Numbered from the stretch's first letter, positions 27,227 through 38,043 are shown. The stretch is DNA of 64,000 nt from Camelimonas lactis (GCF_004342915.1 NZ_SLWL01000011.1:107276-171275); one strand, 5' to 3'. The notes: generated from the letters alone by a model not told the origin. Translations and numbers: made by a program.

Positions 27227-27251
27227 CGACCTCTCCATTCTTTTCCCGGAG

Positions 27252-27302
27252 GCGCGCGCGAGGCGCGCGGTCATCTCTTTCTGAGCGCGCGCGAGGCGCG
27301 CG
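27252..27302. repeat. Two copies of an 18-bp GC repeat
   Basis: GCGCGCGCGAGGCGCGCG occurs at 27252-27269 and 27285-27302, between the CoA-transferase and gcdH. It is low-complexity and partly self-complementary. Confidence 0.6.
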
Positions 27303-27365
27303 CGCCATCATCAGTTTGACGTTCTACTGCGAAGCGCCGGCCGCCGCGCGGAAAAACGCCAGGCG

Positions 27366-28559
<1,194 letters not shown>

Positions 28560-28966
28560 CTCTCCGCTCCCGTCACTTGCCCCGCCGTCAGGGAAAGCGG
28601 GGGCTCATAGCCTGTTTCGCCCATAGCCATAGACCAACTGCAACGGCAGCGGGAGCCTTGGCGCCGGCGTGGCGGACAAATCGCCGCCCCAACCATTTGA
28701 TGAGAAAAGGAATGGTTGTCATCCGGCGGCACACGTGGCAGTGCACGTCTGTTACGGAAGCGCAAGGGGCATGCAGCCAGGTCATGCCGCGCCGGCGGCT
28801 GGCCCGCATGACGCGCCGTGGACGGCCGCCGCCTCAACGCAAGGCGCCGCCCCAGGCGTCACGGCGATGGCGGATGTCCTGCTGCGGCGATCGTTCGCCC
28901 GGCGCGTTGTCCCCGTGACGGCGCCCCGCCGCATGCGCGCGGCGACAAGGCCAACGGGAGAAATTC
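28560..28966. other. Divergent intergenic region
   Basis: 407 bp between gcdH and the acyl-CoA synthetase gene; it must hold both promoters. No clear -35/-10 pair, hairpin or small gene stands out. Confidence 0.4.
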
Positions 28967-30640
28967 ATGTCTGCAGCCACCAGCCCTGCGACCCAGGTCG
29001 ATTACCTGGACTTCATGAAGAGCTTCAACGCGGAAGACCTTTGGCGGGACGTGACCGCCGGGGCTGACGTGGTCAACGCCTGCGTCGCCTGCTGCGACCG
29101 CTGGGCCGACGGCGACCGCGTCGCCCTGATTCACGACAGGGGCGGGGTGACGACGCAGACCACCTACGCCGACCTGAAGAAGCGCGCCGCCCGCTTCGCC
29201 CACCTGCTGACGCGTCAGGGCATTGGCAAGGGCGATCGCATCGCCGCCATGATGCCGCGCACGCCGGACATGCTGGCGGTGCTGCTGGGCGCCTGGCGGG
29301 CCGGCGCGGTTTACGTGCCGCTGTTCACCGCGTTCGGCCCGAAGGCCGTCGAAAGCCGCGTCCATGGATCGGAGGCGAAGCTGGTGGTGACCGACGCGGT
29401 CAACCGGCCCAAGCTCGACGGCGCCGACAACATGCCGAAGATCGTGGTGATCGGCGGCGGCCAGCAGGCCATCGACGCCGGCGATCTCGACTTCGAGACG
29501 GAGATGGCGAAAGGGTCAGATGATTTCGCCCCGGTCCCGCTCGATCGCGACGACCTGATCATGATGCTGTTCACTTCCGGCACCACCGGCTCGCCCAAGG
29601 GCGTGCGCGTGCCGATGTTCGCGCTGACCGGCTTCCTCGCCTACATGCGCTATTCGGTGGACCTGCGTCCTGACGACAAATTCTGGAACATCGCCGATCC
29701 GGGCTGGGCCTATGGCCTGTACTACGCCGCGACGACGCCGTTGCTGATGGGCCAGACCACCCTGTACAGCGAAGACGCCTTCACGGTGGACAATTTCTAC
29801 CGGGTGCTGAAGCAGTACGGCATTACCAACCTGGCCGGCGCGCCCACCGCCTACCGGCTGCTGATGGCGGCTGGCGACGCGGCCGCCGCGCCGGTGAAGG
29901 GCCAGCTGCGCGCCGTGTCGTCCGCCGGCGAGCCGCTCAACGCCGAGGTGATCCGCTGGTTCGACCGGGCGCTCAATGCGCCGATCCGCGACCACTACGG
30001 CCAGACCGAAACCGGCATGGTGCTGTGCAATCACCACGCCCTGACCCATCCGGTGCATGAGGGCGCCGCCGGCTTCGCCCTGCCCGGCTACCGCATCGTG
30101 GTGATCGACCAGGATAACAACGAGCTGGGCAGCGAGCAGCAGGGCGAACTGGCCATCGACCGCCAGAACTCGCCGCTGCTGGTGTTCAACGGCTACTGGG
30201 GACGTGAGCCGCTGCCGGCCGACCAGCGTTATTACCGCACCGGCGACACGGCCGAGATCAACGCCGACGGCACCATCAGCTTCTTCGGCCGCGCCGACGA
30301 CGTCATCACCTCCTCGGGATATCGCATCGGTCCGTTCGACGTGGAGAGCGCGCTGATCGAACATCCGGCGGTGGCCGATGTGGCGGTGATCGGCAAGCCC
30401 GACCCGGAGCGCACCGAGCTGGTCAAGGCGTTCATCATCCTGAAGCCGGGCGTCGAGGGCACTGACGCCCTGCGCGACGAAATGGCCCAGCACGTGCGCA
30501 AGCGCCTGTCGGCCCACTCCTACCCGCGCGAGATCGACTTTGTCACGGAGCTGCCGAAGACGCCGAGCGGCAAGGTGCAGCGCTTCATCCTGCGCGCCGC
30601 TGAAGTGGCGAAGCTGACGGACGCCGGCGCGCCGGTGTAA
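28967..30640 (+). CDS. AMP-binding acyl-CoA synthetase
   Basis: A 557-aa adenylate-forming enzyme that activates a carboxylic acid with ATP and CoA. P-loop MLFTSGTTGSPKGVRVP (about 203), the Y-G-Q-T-E motif in RDHYGQTETGM, the hinge YYRTGDTAEI and the C-terminal catalytic Lys in TPSGKVQRFILR are all present. Length and IADPGWAYGLYY resemble the medium-chain/acetyl-CoA synthetase branch. Start at 28967 follows GGGAGAA. The acid substrate is not fixed by sequence. Confidence 0.92.
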   Translation: MSAATSPATQVDYLDFMKSFNAEDLWRDVTAGADVVNACVACCDRWADGDRVALIHDRGGVTTQTTYADLKKRAARFAHLLTRQGIGKGDRIAAMMPRTPDMLAVLLGAWRAGAVYVPLFTAFGPKAVESRVHGSEAKLVVTDAVNRPKLDGADNMPKIVVIGGGQQAIDAGDLDFETEMAKGSDDFAPVPLDRDDLIMMLFTSGTTGSPKGVRVPMFALTGFLAYMRYSVDLRPDDKFWNIADPGWAYGLYYAATTPLLMGQTTLYSEDAFTVDNFYRVLKQYGITNLAGAPTAYRLLMAAGDAAAAPVKGQLRAVSSAGEPLNAEVIRWFDRALNAPIRDHYGQTETGMVLCNHHALTHPVHEGAAGFALPGYRIVVIDQDNNELGSEQQGELAIDRQNSPLLVFNGYWGREPLPADQRYYRTGDTAEINADGTISFFGRADDVITSSGYRIGPFDVESALIEHPAVADVAVIGKPDPERTELVKAFIILKPGVEGTDALRDEMAQHVRKRLSAHSYPREIDFVTELPKTPSGKVQRFILRAAEVAKLTDAGAPV

Positions 30641-30742
30641 GACGGGAGGTTGGGAGGGTCTTCAGGGCTCTCCCGTCGCCCCCGGGTCCGCAGGGCGCGC
30701 CAGACGGCGAGCCATTCGCCCTGAAACAGTTATAGAAACAGC

Positions 30743-30774
30743 AGAAGGCGCGCTCCCCCCGGAGCGCGCCTTCT
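30743..30774. terminator. Bidirectional terminator
   Basis: A perfect 14-bp stem, AGAAGGCGCGCTCC with its complement, around CCCC. It is flanked by TTTCCTT on the plus strand and lies between the convergent acyl-CoA synthetase and hmp genes. Confidence 0.88.
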
Positions 30775-30838
30775 TTCCTTGACCCGATCGGGAACCGCCC
30801 CCCAAGACGTTCCCTGACCGATCCGGACCGGGCTGCGA

Positions 30839-32047
30839 TTACGCCGCCAGCGCCTCGTCGGCAGGGCCAAAGAATTCATAGTGGATGCGACCGGCCGGCA
30901 CGCCCGCCGCCACCAAAGCGGCAATGACGTCGCGCAGCATCGGCCGCGGGCCGCAGATGTAATAATCCGCTTCCGCGATCGGCGTCTGGCGCTTCAGCCA
31001 GTCGCCCGAAATCACGCCCTCCTCATCGAAGTCACCGCCGGGGACCGACGCGGGGCTCGGCGCTTCGTGGAAGAACACCGCCTTGCCGTTTGGCAGCTTC
31101 GCCGCCAGTTCGCGCACATGGGCGGCCATGGCCTGGGCGGAGGCGTCGAAGGCGCCGTGGGCGAACAGCACCTGACGCCGGGCGCCTTCCGCCGCCAGGC
31201 TTTCCAGCATCGCCACCATGGGCGTGAGGCCGACGCCGCCGGACAGCAGCACCACCGGGCTGGCGCCGGGCTGCAGGAAGAAGTCGCCCGCCGGCGCGCC
31301 CACCTTGAGGCTGTCGCCAATCCTGATGCGGTCGTGCAGCCAGCGCGAGGCGAGGCCGCGCGGCTCACGCTTGACGGTAATGCGGTAGCTGGCGCCGTCC
31401 GAGGCGGCGGAGACGGTGTAATTGCGCTTCAGCGGCGGCTGACCGGGAATGCTGAGCCAGAGGGTCAGGTACTGGCCGGGCTTCTGCCGCACGACGGGGC
31501 CGCCGTCGGCCGGACGCAGCACGAAGGAATTGATGATATTGCTCTCGCGAATGATGTCGGCGACGACGAAATCGCGCCAGCCGTTCCAGCCACCCGTCGC
31601 GTTGGCGATTTCCTTGTAAATCGTCTGCTCGCGCTCGATCAGCACGTCGGCCAGGAACCAGTAGGCTTCCCCCCAGGCGTTCATGACGGCGTCGGTGGCG
31701 GCGTCGCCCAGCACGGTCTTGATGGCGGCGAGCAAGGCGTCGGCCACATAGGGGTAATGCTCGGGCAGGATCTGCAGGCCGACATGCTTCTGGGCGATGC
31801 GCTCCACGGCGCCGGTCAGGGCCTCCAGATTGTCGATGTTCTGGGCGTAGGCGAGAATTGCCCCGGCGAGCGCCTGCGGCTGGGAGCCATTGTCGCCATG
31901 GTGCGACTGGTTGAAGAGATCGCGGATCGCCGGATTGCGGAACATGTTGGCGTACATCTCACGGGTGATGGCGAGACCGTGGGCTGCCAGCGCCGGCGCG
32001 GTGGCCTTCACCGTGGCGATGGTCTGTTCACTCAGTGACCGTGGCAT
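30839..32047 (-). CDS. hmp: Flavohaemoprotein, nitric oxide dioxygenase
   Basis: A 402-aa Hmp that detoxifies NO to nitrate with O2 and NAD(P)H. Globin domain 1-140 with the proximal His88 (IAQKHVGLQIL); FAD-binding domain with RNYTVSA; NAD domain with LLSGGVGLTPMVAML and the C-terminal YICGPRPMLRDV. Start at 32047 after CTGGAG. Divergent from nsrR with two NsrR-like sites in between, so induction by NO is expected. Confidence 0.96.
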   Translation of the reverse strand: MPRSLSEQTIATVKATAPALAAHGLAITREMYANMFRNPAIRDLFNQSHHGDNGSQPQALAGAILAYAQNIDNLEALTGAVERIAQKHVGLQILPEHYPYVADALLAAIKTVLGDAATDAVMNAWGEAYWFLADVLIEREQTIYKEIANATGGWNGWRDFVVADIIRESNIINSFVLRPADGGPVVRQKPGQYLTLWLSIPGQPPLKRNYTVSAASDGASYRITVKREPRGLASRWLHDRIRIGDSLKVGAPAGDFFLQPGASPVVLLSGGVGLTPMVAMLESLAAEGARRQVLFAHGAFDASAQAMAAHVRELAAKLPNGKAVFFHEAPSPASVPGGDFDEEGVISGDWLKRQTPIAEADYYICGPRPMLRDVIAALVAAGVPAGRIHYEFFGPADEALAA

Positions 32048-32137
32048 TTTGGGGCTCCAGAAACGGTTTGACCGGCAGCGGGGGCCGTTTGGCGGACCTG
32101 GCCTCAGGCGGACAGGCGGCCTGCCGGGCGACGGCAA

Positions 32138-32160
32138 ATCATGCGTCGCAAATGCATCTA
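32138..32160. promoter_or_regulatory. NsrR operator-like site 1
   Basis: An inverted pair in NsrR format, 11-1-11: ATCATGCGTCG, C, AAATGCATCTA. The right half matches AAATGCATCTT, the known NsrR half-site, at 10 of 11 positions. Confidence 0.72.
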
Positions 32161-32176
32161 TTCACGAACGTTGAAA

Positions 32177-32199
32177 ATCATGCAACAAAAATGCATCTT
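32177..32199. promoter_or_regulatory. NsrR operator-like site 2
   Basis: ATCATGCAACA, A, AAATGCATCTT. The right half is a perfect NsrR half-site. It is 39 bp downstream of site 1, close to four helical turns. Confidence 0.77.
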
Positions 32200-32289
32200 T
32201 CAAATTGTCGCACGAAATGGCGGCGACGGCCGGCGCAAGCGCGGCGGCCTTGTCCGGCGTGGCGCCGATATGGGAAACGACGGAAAACG

Positions 32290-32760
32290 ATGCGACTGAC
32301 GCGCTATACGGACTACGCCATGCGCGTGCTGCTCTATCTGGGCGCGCGCCCGGACCGGCTGTGCTCCATCGCCGAGATCGCCGGCGCCTACCGGATTTCC
32401 CAGAACCACCTCATGAAAGTGGTCAACGATCTGGGGCGCGCCGGCTATGTGGCCAGCGTGCGGGGGCGCGCTGGCGGCGTGCGGCTGGCCCGCGACCCGT
32501 CCGCCATCAATATCGGCGCGGTCGTCCGCCACACCGAAGAGGGCTTTGACCTGGTGGATTGCGGCGGCTGCGTCATTGCCCCCGCCTGTGGCCTCACGGG
32601 CGCCCTGCGCGAGGCGCTGGCGGCCTTCCTGGCGGTGCTCGACGGCTATACCCTCGCCGACCTGCTGGCCAAACGGTCCGACATGGCGCGCCTGCTGCTC
32701 GGCGCCGATGCGCCGCCAGGGCCGCGAACGAAAACACCCCGGCAAACAGCCGGGGCGTGA
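32290..32760 (+). CDS. nsrR: NO-sensing Rrf2-family repressor NsrR
   Basis: A 156-aa repressor. Winged helix starts MRLTRYTDYAMRVLLYLG with ISQNHLMKVVNDLGRAG. The iron-sulfur cysteines C91, C94 and C100 (DCGGCVIAPACGL, C-x2-C-x5-C) mark the NsrR branch. NO attack on the cluster releases DNA in characterised NsrR. Divergent from its likely target hmp. The 3' end overlaps a terminator that acts on the other strand. Confidence 0.93.
   Translation: MRLTRYTDYAMRVLLYLGARPDRLCSIAEIAGAYRISQNHLMKVVNDLGRAGYVASVRGRAGGVRLARDPSAINIGAVVRHTEEGFDLVDCGGCVIAPACGLTGALREALAAFLAVLDGYTLADLLAKRSDMARLLLGADAPPGPRTKTPRQTAGA
32731..32755 (-). terminator. Probable lysC terminator inside the nsrR 3' end
   Basis: CCCCGGC-AAACA-GCCGGGG. 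On the minus strand it is followed by TGTTTTCG. It lies within the last codons of nsrR, about 136 bp past the lysC stop. Confidence 0.6.
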
Positions 32761-32890
32761 GGGAACCGTTTCCGCTTTTCAGACCAGGAGCCCCGGGCGA
32801 CGCGCCGGTCCGGCCGGAGGGGGATTTGACCCGGTCCCGCCGTGATCGGGCCTTCCCCTGCGAGGCGGCGCCCGCCCCGCAGGAAACGCT

Positions 32891-34132
32891 TCAGCCTTCT
32901 GCCTTGTCCAGCCCGTACAGGGTGTGCAGGGTGCGCACCGCCAGTTCGGTGTAGGCCGCGTCGATCAGCACCGAGAACTTGATCTCCGACGTGGTGATGG
33001 CGCGGATGTTGATGCCCTTGTCGGCCAGCGCCCGGAAGGCGCGCGCCGCGACGCCGGCATGGCTGCGCATGCCAACGCCGATGGCCGACACCTTCACCAC
33101 ATCGGTGGCGCCCTCGATCTCGGTGAGGCCAAGGCTGTCCCGGCGCTCGTCAAGGATCTTGCGGGCGCGTTCGTAATCGGCCCCTGGCACCGTGAAGGTG
33201 ATGTCGGTGTAGGCGTTGTCGCCCGACACGACCTGAATGATCATGTCGACGTTGATATTGGCTTCGGCCAGCGGCACGAAGATATCGGCGGCGACGCCCG
33301 GCTTGTCGGCGACGCGACGCAGGGTGATCTGCGCCTCGTCCCGGGAATAGGCGATGCCGGTGACGACCTGCTGTTCCAAGATCTCCTCCTCGTCGCAGAT
33401 GAGCGTGCCGCTGCCTGGATTGGCCGGATCATCGAAGGACGAACGCACATAGGTGCGCACGCCGTGCACCATGGCCACTTCGACCGAACGCACCTGCAAA
33501 ACTTTCGCGCCAAGCGACGCCATCTCCAGCATCTCCTCAAAGGAGACGCGGTCAAGCCGGCGCGCCTTGCTGACAATGCGCGGATCGGTCGTGTAGACGC
33601 CGTCCACGTCGGTATAGATATCGCAACGGTCGGCGCCGATGGCGGCGGCCACCGCGACGGCGCTGGTGTCGGAGCCGCCACGGCCCAGCGTGGTGACGCG
33701 GCCGCTCGCCTCGTGCAGCCCCTGGAAGCCGGCGATCACCGCCACCTCGCCGCGACCGAAGCCCTCAATCAGCCTGGAGCCGTCGATGCCGGTGATGCGG
33801 GCGGCGGAATGGGCGCTGTCGGTCAGCACCGGAATCTGCCAGCCCTGCCAGGAGCGGGCGGCGAGCCCCATGCCCTGAAGGGTAATGGCCAGCAGGCCGG
33901 CGGTGACCAGCTCGCCGGAGGCGACGACTGCGTCATATTCACGCGGATCGTACAGCGGCGCCGCCTCGCGGCACCAGGCCACCAGTTCATTGGTCTTGCC
34001 GGACATGGCGGAAACGACAACCGCGACGTCGTTGCCGGCCTCCACTTCCCGTTTGACGTGGAGAGCGACGTTACGGATGCGCTCGATATTCGCGACGGAG
34101 GTACCGCCGAACTTCATTACCAGGCGGGCCAT
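32891..34132 (-). CDS. lysC: Aspartate kinase
   Basis: A 413-aa enzyme that phosphorylates aspartate, the first step to lysine, threonine and methionine. It begins ARLVMKFGGTSVANIERI (ATP/aspartate site) and has TTLGRGGSDTSAVAVAAA and DVDGVYTTDPRI. Two ACT domains follow from about residue 265, so feedback regulation by amino acids is likely. Start at 34132. It has its own strong promoter on the minus strand. Confidence 0.95.
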   Translation of the reverse strand: MARLVMKFGGTSVANIERIRNVALHVKREVEAGNDVAVVVSAMSGKTNELVAWCREAAPLYDPREYDAVVASGELVTAGLLAITLQGMGLAARSWQGWQIPVLTDSAHSAARITGIDGSRLIEGFGRGEVAVIAGFQGLHEASGRVTTLGRGGSDTSAVAVAAAIGADRCDIYTDVDGVYTTDPRIVSKARRLDRVSFEEMLEMASLGAKVLQVRSVEVAMVHGVRTYVRSSFDDPANPGSGTLICDEEEILEQQVVTGIAYSRDEAQITLRRVADKPGVAADIFVPLAEANINVDMIIQVVSGDNAYTDITFTVPGADYERARKILDERRDSLGLTEIEGATDVVKVSAIGVGMRSHAGVAARAFRALADKGINIRAITTSEIKFSVLIDAAYTELAVRTLHTLYGLDKAEG

Positions 34133-34199
34133 GGCTCTCAATCAATCGGTGGGAGGGCGCGGCGCCTCGCGGCGCGCGACCACGGGTGGAAGAACCGCG

Positions 34200-34228
34200 C
34201 GTATAGGAAGCGGCATTGGCGCTGTCAA
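34200..34228 (-). promoter_or_regulatory. Promoter for lysC
   Basis: On the minus strand TTGACA (34223-34228), 17-bp spacer, TATACG (34200-34205); about 60-70 nt of leader before the lysC ATG. Confidence 0.75.
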
Positions 34229-34411
34229 TGGATGCGCCTCACCCCTGCCGCACCCACTCGACAGGCCGTCGCGCGTGGTGTAAAGGCGCGGCTTCAACTG
34301 AAAACAGCGTGGCCGAAACGCTCGCAGTCTTCGTTGGACGTCGCCACGGGCGGCCGGGTCCGCACCCGCGCCCCAATGCAGGCGTCCTGATGGCTGCCAC
34401 GGCAGGAGCAC

Positions 34412-34795
34412 ATGATGAACATTATCGAGCAGATCGATCAGGAACAGATCGCCCGCCTCACCGCCGACCGCAAGTTCCCGGAATTCGAGCCCGGCGACAC
34501 CGTGCAGGTCAACGTGAAGGTTCGCGAAGGCGAGCGCTCCCGCGTGCAGGCCTATGAAGGCGTCTGCATCGCCCGCGCCGGCGGCGGCATCAACCAGAGC
34601 TTCACCGTTCGCAAGATCTCCTACGGCGAAGGCGTCGAGCGCGTGTTCCCGCTGTATTCGCCGATCATCGACTCGATCAAGATCGTGCGTCGCGGCAAGG
34701 TGCGTCGCGCCAAGCTGTATTACCTGCGCGACCGTCGCGGCAAGTCGGCCCGTATCGCCGAGCGCGTCGAGCGCGCCCCGAAGGCTGACAAGTAA
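34412..34795 (+). CDS. rplS: 50S ribosomal protein L19
   Basis: A 127-aa L19, a large-subunit protein at the interface with 30S. The family sequence is clear: [54 protein letters not shown] and [20 protein letters not shown]. Two adjacent ATGs (34412 and 34415); GGAG lies just upstream. The usual rimM-trmD partners are not in front of it; lysC is divergent instead. Confidence 0.97.
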   Translation: MMNIIEQIDQEQIARLTADRKFPEFEPGDTVQVNVKVREGERSRVQAYEGVCIARAGGGINQSFTVRKISYGEGVERVFPLYSPIIDSIKIVRRGKVRRAKLYYLRDRRGKSARIAERVERAPKADK

Positions 34796-34836
34796 GCCTT
34801 TGAAGACAGGCGCCGGCCTCCGGCGCCCCGCTTTCA

Positions 34837-34869
34837 CCCGCCGCGCGTCCGCACGGCGGGTTTTATTTT
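34837..34869 (+). terminator. rplS terminator
   Basis: CCCGCCG (34837-34843) and CGGCGGG (34854-34860) followed by TTTTATTTT. A second G/C hairpin precedes it at about 34809-34827. Confidence 0.88.
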
Positions 34870-35045
34870 GCCGTCATCCTCCTTGCCTCCTTGCCGCCTT
34901 GCCGCCATCCCGGCGCCGATCCAGACCGTGGACAGCGCCCCGGCTCCCGGGTCACTTCATCCCCGTGGTGGCGATGGCGGGCGGCGACGGTTTCGCCGCT
35001 TCGTCGCCCCGGGAGGCAGATCCGCCTCCGGCCCGTGACTTCGCC

Positions 35046-35450
35046 CTACTCGGTGGCTTCGTCGGCCAGCGGCCGGAAGCGGGCGGCGCGGATCGAGATG
35101 CAATAGCCGGCCAGCACGTCGATGGCGGCGATCAGCGTGATGATGAGGAACGCCGCCTCACCACATTTGGGCACAAACAGGAACTCCACGGCGCAGACGA
35201 GAAAAACCATCAGCGACAGGGCGTGATTGACCAGCGACGAGGTGCGCGCCCGGGCGCTGACAATTTCCACGAACAACAGGGCGAACGCCGCAACGACAAA
35301 GGCGTCGCCGGTGGTGATCGGCCACAATTGCCCCGACGGCAGCGTCGTCTGGCCGACCACGGTGGTGGCGGTGGCCGAACCAAACACCACAAGGCTGTTC
35401 CAGGCCGCCACGACCAGGGCCAGCAACGGAAATGCGCGCAGCACAAACAT
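35046..35450 (-). CDS. Four-helix membrane protein of unknown function
   Basis: A 134-aa protein with four hydrophobic helices: AFPLLALVVAAWNSLVVF, DAFVVAAFALLFVEIV, LSLMVFLVCAVEFLFV and AFLIITLIAAIDVLAGY. I do not recognise the family. The ATG at 35450 is preceded by GGGAGCG; a longer frame to 35516 adds an Arg-rich stretch that is unlikely to be translated. It is monocistronic. Confidence 0.7.
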   Translation of the reverse strand: MFVLRAFPLLALVVAAWNSLVVFGSATATTVVGQTTLPSGQLWPITTGDAFVVAAFALLFVEIVSARARTSSLVNHALSLMVFLVCAVEFLFVPKCGEAAFLIITLIAAIDVLAGYCISIRAARFRPLADEATE

Positions 35451-35733
35451 TCGGAACGCTCCCAGGCAGCCTTTCGCGCGCCATGAACGGCGCGAAGCGC
35501 CGCGCCACAGGCGCAAATGCAGTGTTGCTGCGCCGGCGGGCGCCCGTCAATTGGCGCGGCGCAAGGTCATTTCAATCAGGCTCCGGCGGCGGCGGGCGGC
35601 GGAAAACCATTGCCACGCGCCCTCCACTGCCATAAGCCGGCGAAGCGGCGGCGTCCCATGGCCACAAGGCGGGCCGGACCGGCCATGCCCGCGTCCCCGT
35701 ATGGCGGCAGACAAGCGCCTGCGCCGCTTGCCA

Positions 35734-35762
35734 TTGTTTCGACAGACTGGATTTGCTATAAA
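35734..35762 (+). promoter_or_regulatory. Promoter ahead of the leuC leader
   Basis: TTGTTT (35734-35739), 17-bp spacer, TATAAA (35757-35762). The -10 box ends six bases before an ATG at 35769, so transcription may start at that ATG. Confidence 0.6.
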
Positions 35763-35768
35763 CTGGCC

Positions 35769-35954
35769 ATGGATACCCGGATGACCATGACAGCGACAGC
35801 GCCGGACCGCGTGGGGACGCACCGTCCCGTGCGCGCCATGGCGGTTGCGCGGCTCGACGAGCCGGGCAACATCCTGCTGCATGATCACACGCGCCTGCCC
35901 GGCCGCTTCTTCGGCCGCATGACCGCATCGGTGCAGGCAGAGCTTACCGGCTGA
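35769..35954 (+). CDS. Possible leaderless 61-aa small protein upstream of leuC
   Basis: ATG to TGA encodes 61 residues, starting MDTRMTMTATAPDRVG and ending MTASVQAELTG. The codons are mostly G/C-ending like those of real genes here. There is no ribosome site, but the -10 box is placed so that the mRNA would begin at the ATG. It is not a Leu-rich attenuator peptide (four or five Leu, scattered). It could be a small protein of the leuC transcript or simply leader sequence; function unknown. The rest of the leader to leuC, 35955-36175, shows nothing clear. Confidence 0.4.
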   Translation: MDTRMTMTATAPDRVGTHRPVRAMAVARLDEPGNILLHDHTRLPGRFFGRMTASVQAELTG

Positions 35955-36175
35955 GGCTCGCGGCGCATCGCCGCCTGCCTCGCGCAGCGGGCCACCCCGC
36001 GCAGGCCGGACGCCATGGATCGCCATGGCGCGCATGTCGCCGATGACCGGCGCCGTTTTCCTGCCCACGGACCCGTTGCGCAAGCCCCGCGAATGACACG
36101 GCGGCTCCACCATGGATTGGGGGCCGCATTCCGGCGCAGCATCGCGCCAGTTTTTCCGAACCGACGAGGCCTGCC

Positions 36176-37579
36176 ATGGCTCCCCGCACCCTGTACGACA
36201 AGATCTGGGACGACCACGTGGTCGACACCCGCGAAGACGGCGCCAGCCTGCTGTATATCGACCGCCACCTGGTCCACGAAGTGACGTCGCCCCAGGCCTT
36301 CGAAGGCCTGCGCGTGTCCGGCCGCAAGGTGCGCGCGCCGCAAAAGACCCTGGCCGTCGTCGACCACAACGTGCCGACCTCCGACCGCTCAAAGCCCAAC
36401 CCGGACCCGGAGAGCGCCACCCAGATCGAGACGCTGGCCCAGAACGCCCGCGACTTCGGCGTTGAGTATTACTCCGAGCACGACGTCCGCCAGGGCGTGG
36501 TGCACATCATCGGCCCCGAGCAGGGCTTCACCCTGCCCGGCACGACCATCGTCTGCGGCGACAGCCACACCTCGACCCACGGCGCGTTCGGCGCCCTGGC
36601 GCACGGCATCGGCACCTCCGAGGTCGAGCACGTTCTGGCCACCCAGACGCTGATCCAGAAAAAAGCCAAAAACATGCTGGTCCAGGTGGACGGCAGCCTG
36701 CCGGAAGGCGTGACCGCCAAGGACATCATCCTGGCGATCATCGGCGAGATCGGCACCGCCGGCGGCACCGGCCATGTGATGGAATACGCCGGCCAGGCCA
36801 TCCGCGAGCTGTCCATGGAAGGCCGCATGACGGTCTGCAACATGAGCATCGAGGGCGGCGCCCGCGCCGGCCTGATCGCCCCGGACGAGAAGACCTACGC
36901 CTATCTGCGCGGCCGGCCGAAAGCGCCGCAGGGCGCGGCCTTCGACGAGGCCGTGCGTTTCTGGGACACGCTGCGCACCGATGACGGCGCGCACTTCGAC
37001 GAGGTGGTCCGCCTGGACGCCGCCAACCTGCCGCCGATCGTCTCCTGGGGCACCAGCCCCGAGGACGTGATATCGGTGGCCGGCGTGGTGCCGGACCCGG
37101 ACCAGATTACCGACGAGGCCAAGCGCATCTCCAAGCATCGCGCCCTGGAGTACATGGGCCTGAAGGCCGGCACGAAGATCACCGACATCGGCATCGACCG
37201 GGTGTTCATCGGCTCCTGCACCAACGGCCGCATCGAGGACCTGCGCGCCGTCGCCCGCATGGTCGAGGGCAAGAAGGTGCACGCCAACGTCAACGCCATG
37301 GTGGTGCCGGGCTCCGGCCTGGTGAAGCAGCAGGCCGAGCAGGAAGGCATTGACAGGATCCTGATCGCCGCCGGCTTCGACTGGCGCGAGCCGGGCTGCT
37401 CCATGTGCCTGGCCATGAACCCCGACCGCCTGGCGCCGCATGAGCGCTGCGCCTCGACCTCGAACCGCAATTTCGAGGGCCGTCAGGGCTTCAAGGGCCG
37501 CACCCATCTGGTGTCGCCAGCGATGGCGGCTGCGGCGGCGATCGAAGGCCACTTCGTCGACATCCGCAACTGGGGCTGA
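36176..37579 (+). CDS. leuC: 3-isopropylmalate dehydratase large subunit
   Basis: A 467-aa aconitase-family subunit that with LeuD isomerises 2- to 3-isopropylmalate in leucine synthesis. The 4Fe-4S ligands are in [13 protein letters not shown] and in the PGCSMC pair near the C-terminus. [28 protein letters not shown] is typed here in parts: [20 protein letters not shown] followed by TSEVEHV, the substrate and cluster region. GAGG precedes the start. Confidence 0.96.
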   Translation: MAPRTLYDKIWDDHVVDTREDGASLLYIDRHLVHEVTSPQAFEGLRVSGRKVRAPQKTLAVVDHNVPTSDRSKPNPDPESATQIETLAQNARDFGVEYYSEHDVRQGVVHIIGPEQGFTLPGTTIVCGDSHTSTHGAFGALAHGIGTSEVEHVLATQTLIQKKAKNMLVQVDGSLPEGVTAKDIILAIIGEIGTAGGTGHVMEYAGQAIRELSMEGRMTVCNMSIEGGARAGLIAPDEKTYAYLRGRPKAPQGAAFDEAVRFWDTLRTDDGAHFDEVVRLDAANLPPIVSWGTSPEDVISVAGVVPDPDQITDEAKRISKHRALEYMGLKAGTKITDIGIDRVFIGSCTNGRIEDLRAVARMVEGKKVHANVNAMVVPGSGLVKQQAEQEGIDRILIAAGFDWREPGCSMCLAMNPDRLAPHERCASTSNRNFEGRQGFKGRTHLVSPAMAAAAAIEGHFVDIRNWG

Positions 37580-37584
37580 GAACG

Positions 37585-38043
37585 GTGAGCGCTTCCGCCG
37601 CCGACATTGCCGACGGAAGCGCTGGCGATCCCGCCCGGATCGCCAGCCTGACGGCGCCCACCATCGCCGACTTCGAGCGGATGGCCGACGACGCGTTCGC
37701 CGCCCTGCCGCAGGAGTTCCGCGACATGTGCGCCGGCGTGGTGATCCGCGTCATGGATTTTCCTGACGAGGACACCATGCGGACCATGGATTGTGAAACG
37801 CCGTTCGACCTGCTCGGGCTGTTTCACGGTCTGGGGCTGGCCCAGGGCGGAGCGTTCCAGCACACCGGGCAGTTCCCCAACCAGGTGTTCCTCTACCGTC
37901 GGCCCATCCTCGACTATTGGGCCGAGCATGAGGAAACCCTCGGGGACATCGTCACCCACGTTCTCGTCCACGAGATCGGCCACCATTTCGGCCTCTCGGA
38001 CGATGACATGGAAGCCATCGAGGCCGCAGCGGACGCGACCTGA
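37585..38043 (+). CDS. Zincin-like metallopeptidase family protein (PF06262)
   Basis: A 152-aa protein of the short metallopeptidase family. The zinc site is [18 protein letters not shown], with HEIGHH and a downstream Asp as in minimal zincins. The N-terminal half has [17 protein letters not shown] and the FPDE motif of the family. A GTG start lies 5 bp after the leuC stop, so translation is probably coupled to leuC. Its physiological substrate is unknown; the placement inside the leucine cluster may just reflect shared transcription. Confidence 0.85.
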   Translation: MSASAADIADGSAGDPARIASLTAPTIADFERMADDAFAALPQEFRDMCAGVVIRVMDFPDEDTMRTMDCETPFDLLGLFHGLGLAQGGAFQHTGQFPNQVFLYRRPILDYWAEHEETLGDIVTHVLVHEIGHHFGLSDDDMEAIEAAADAT

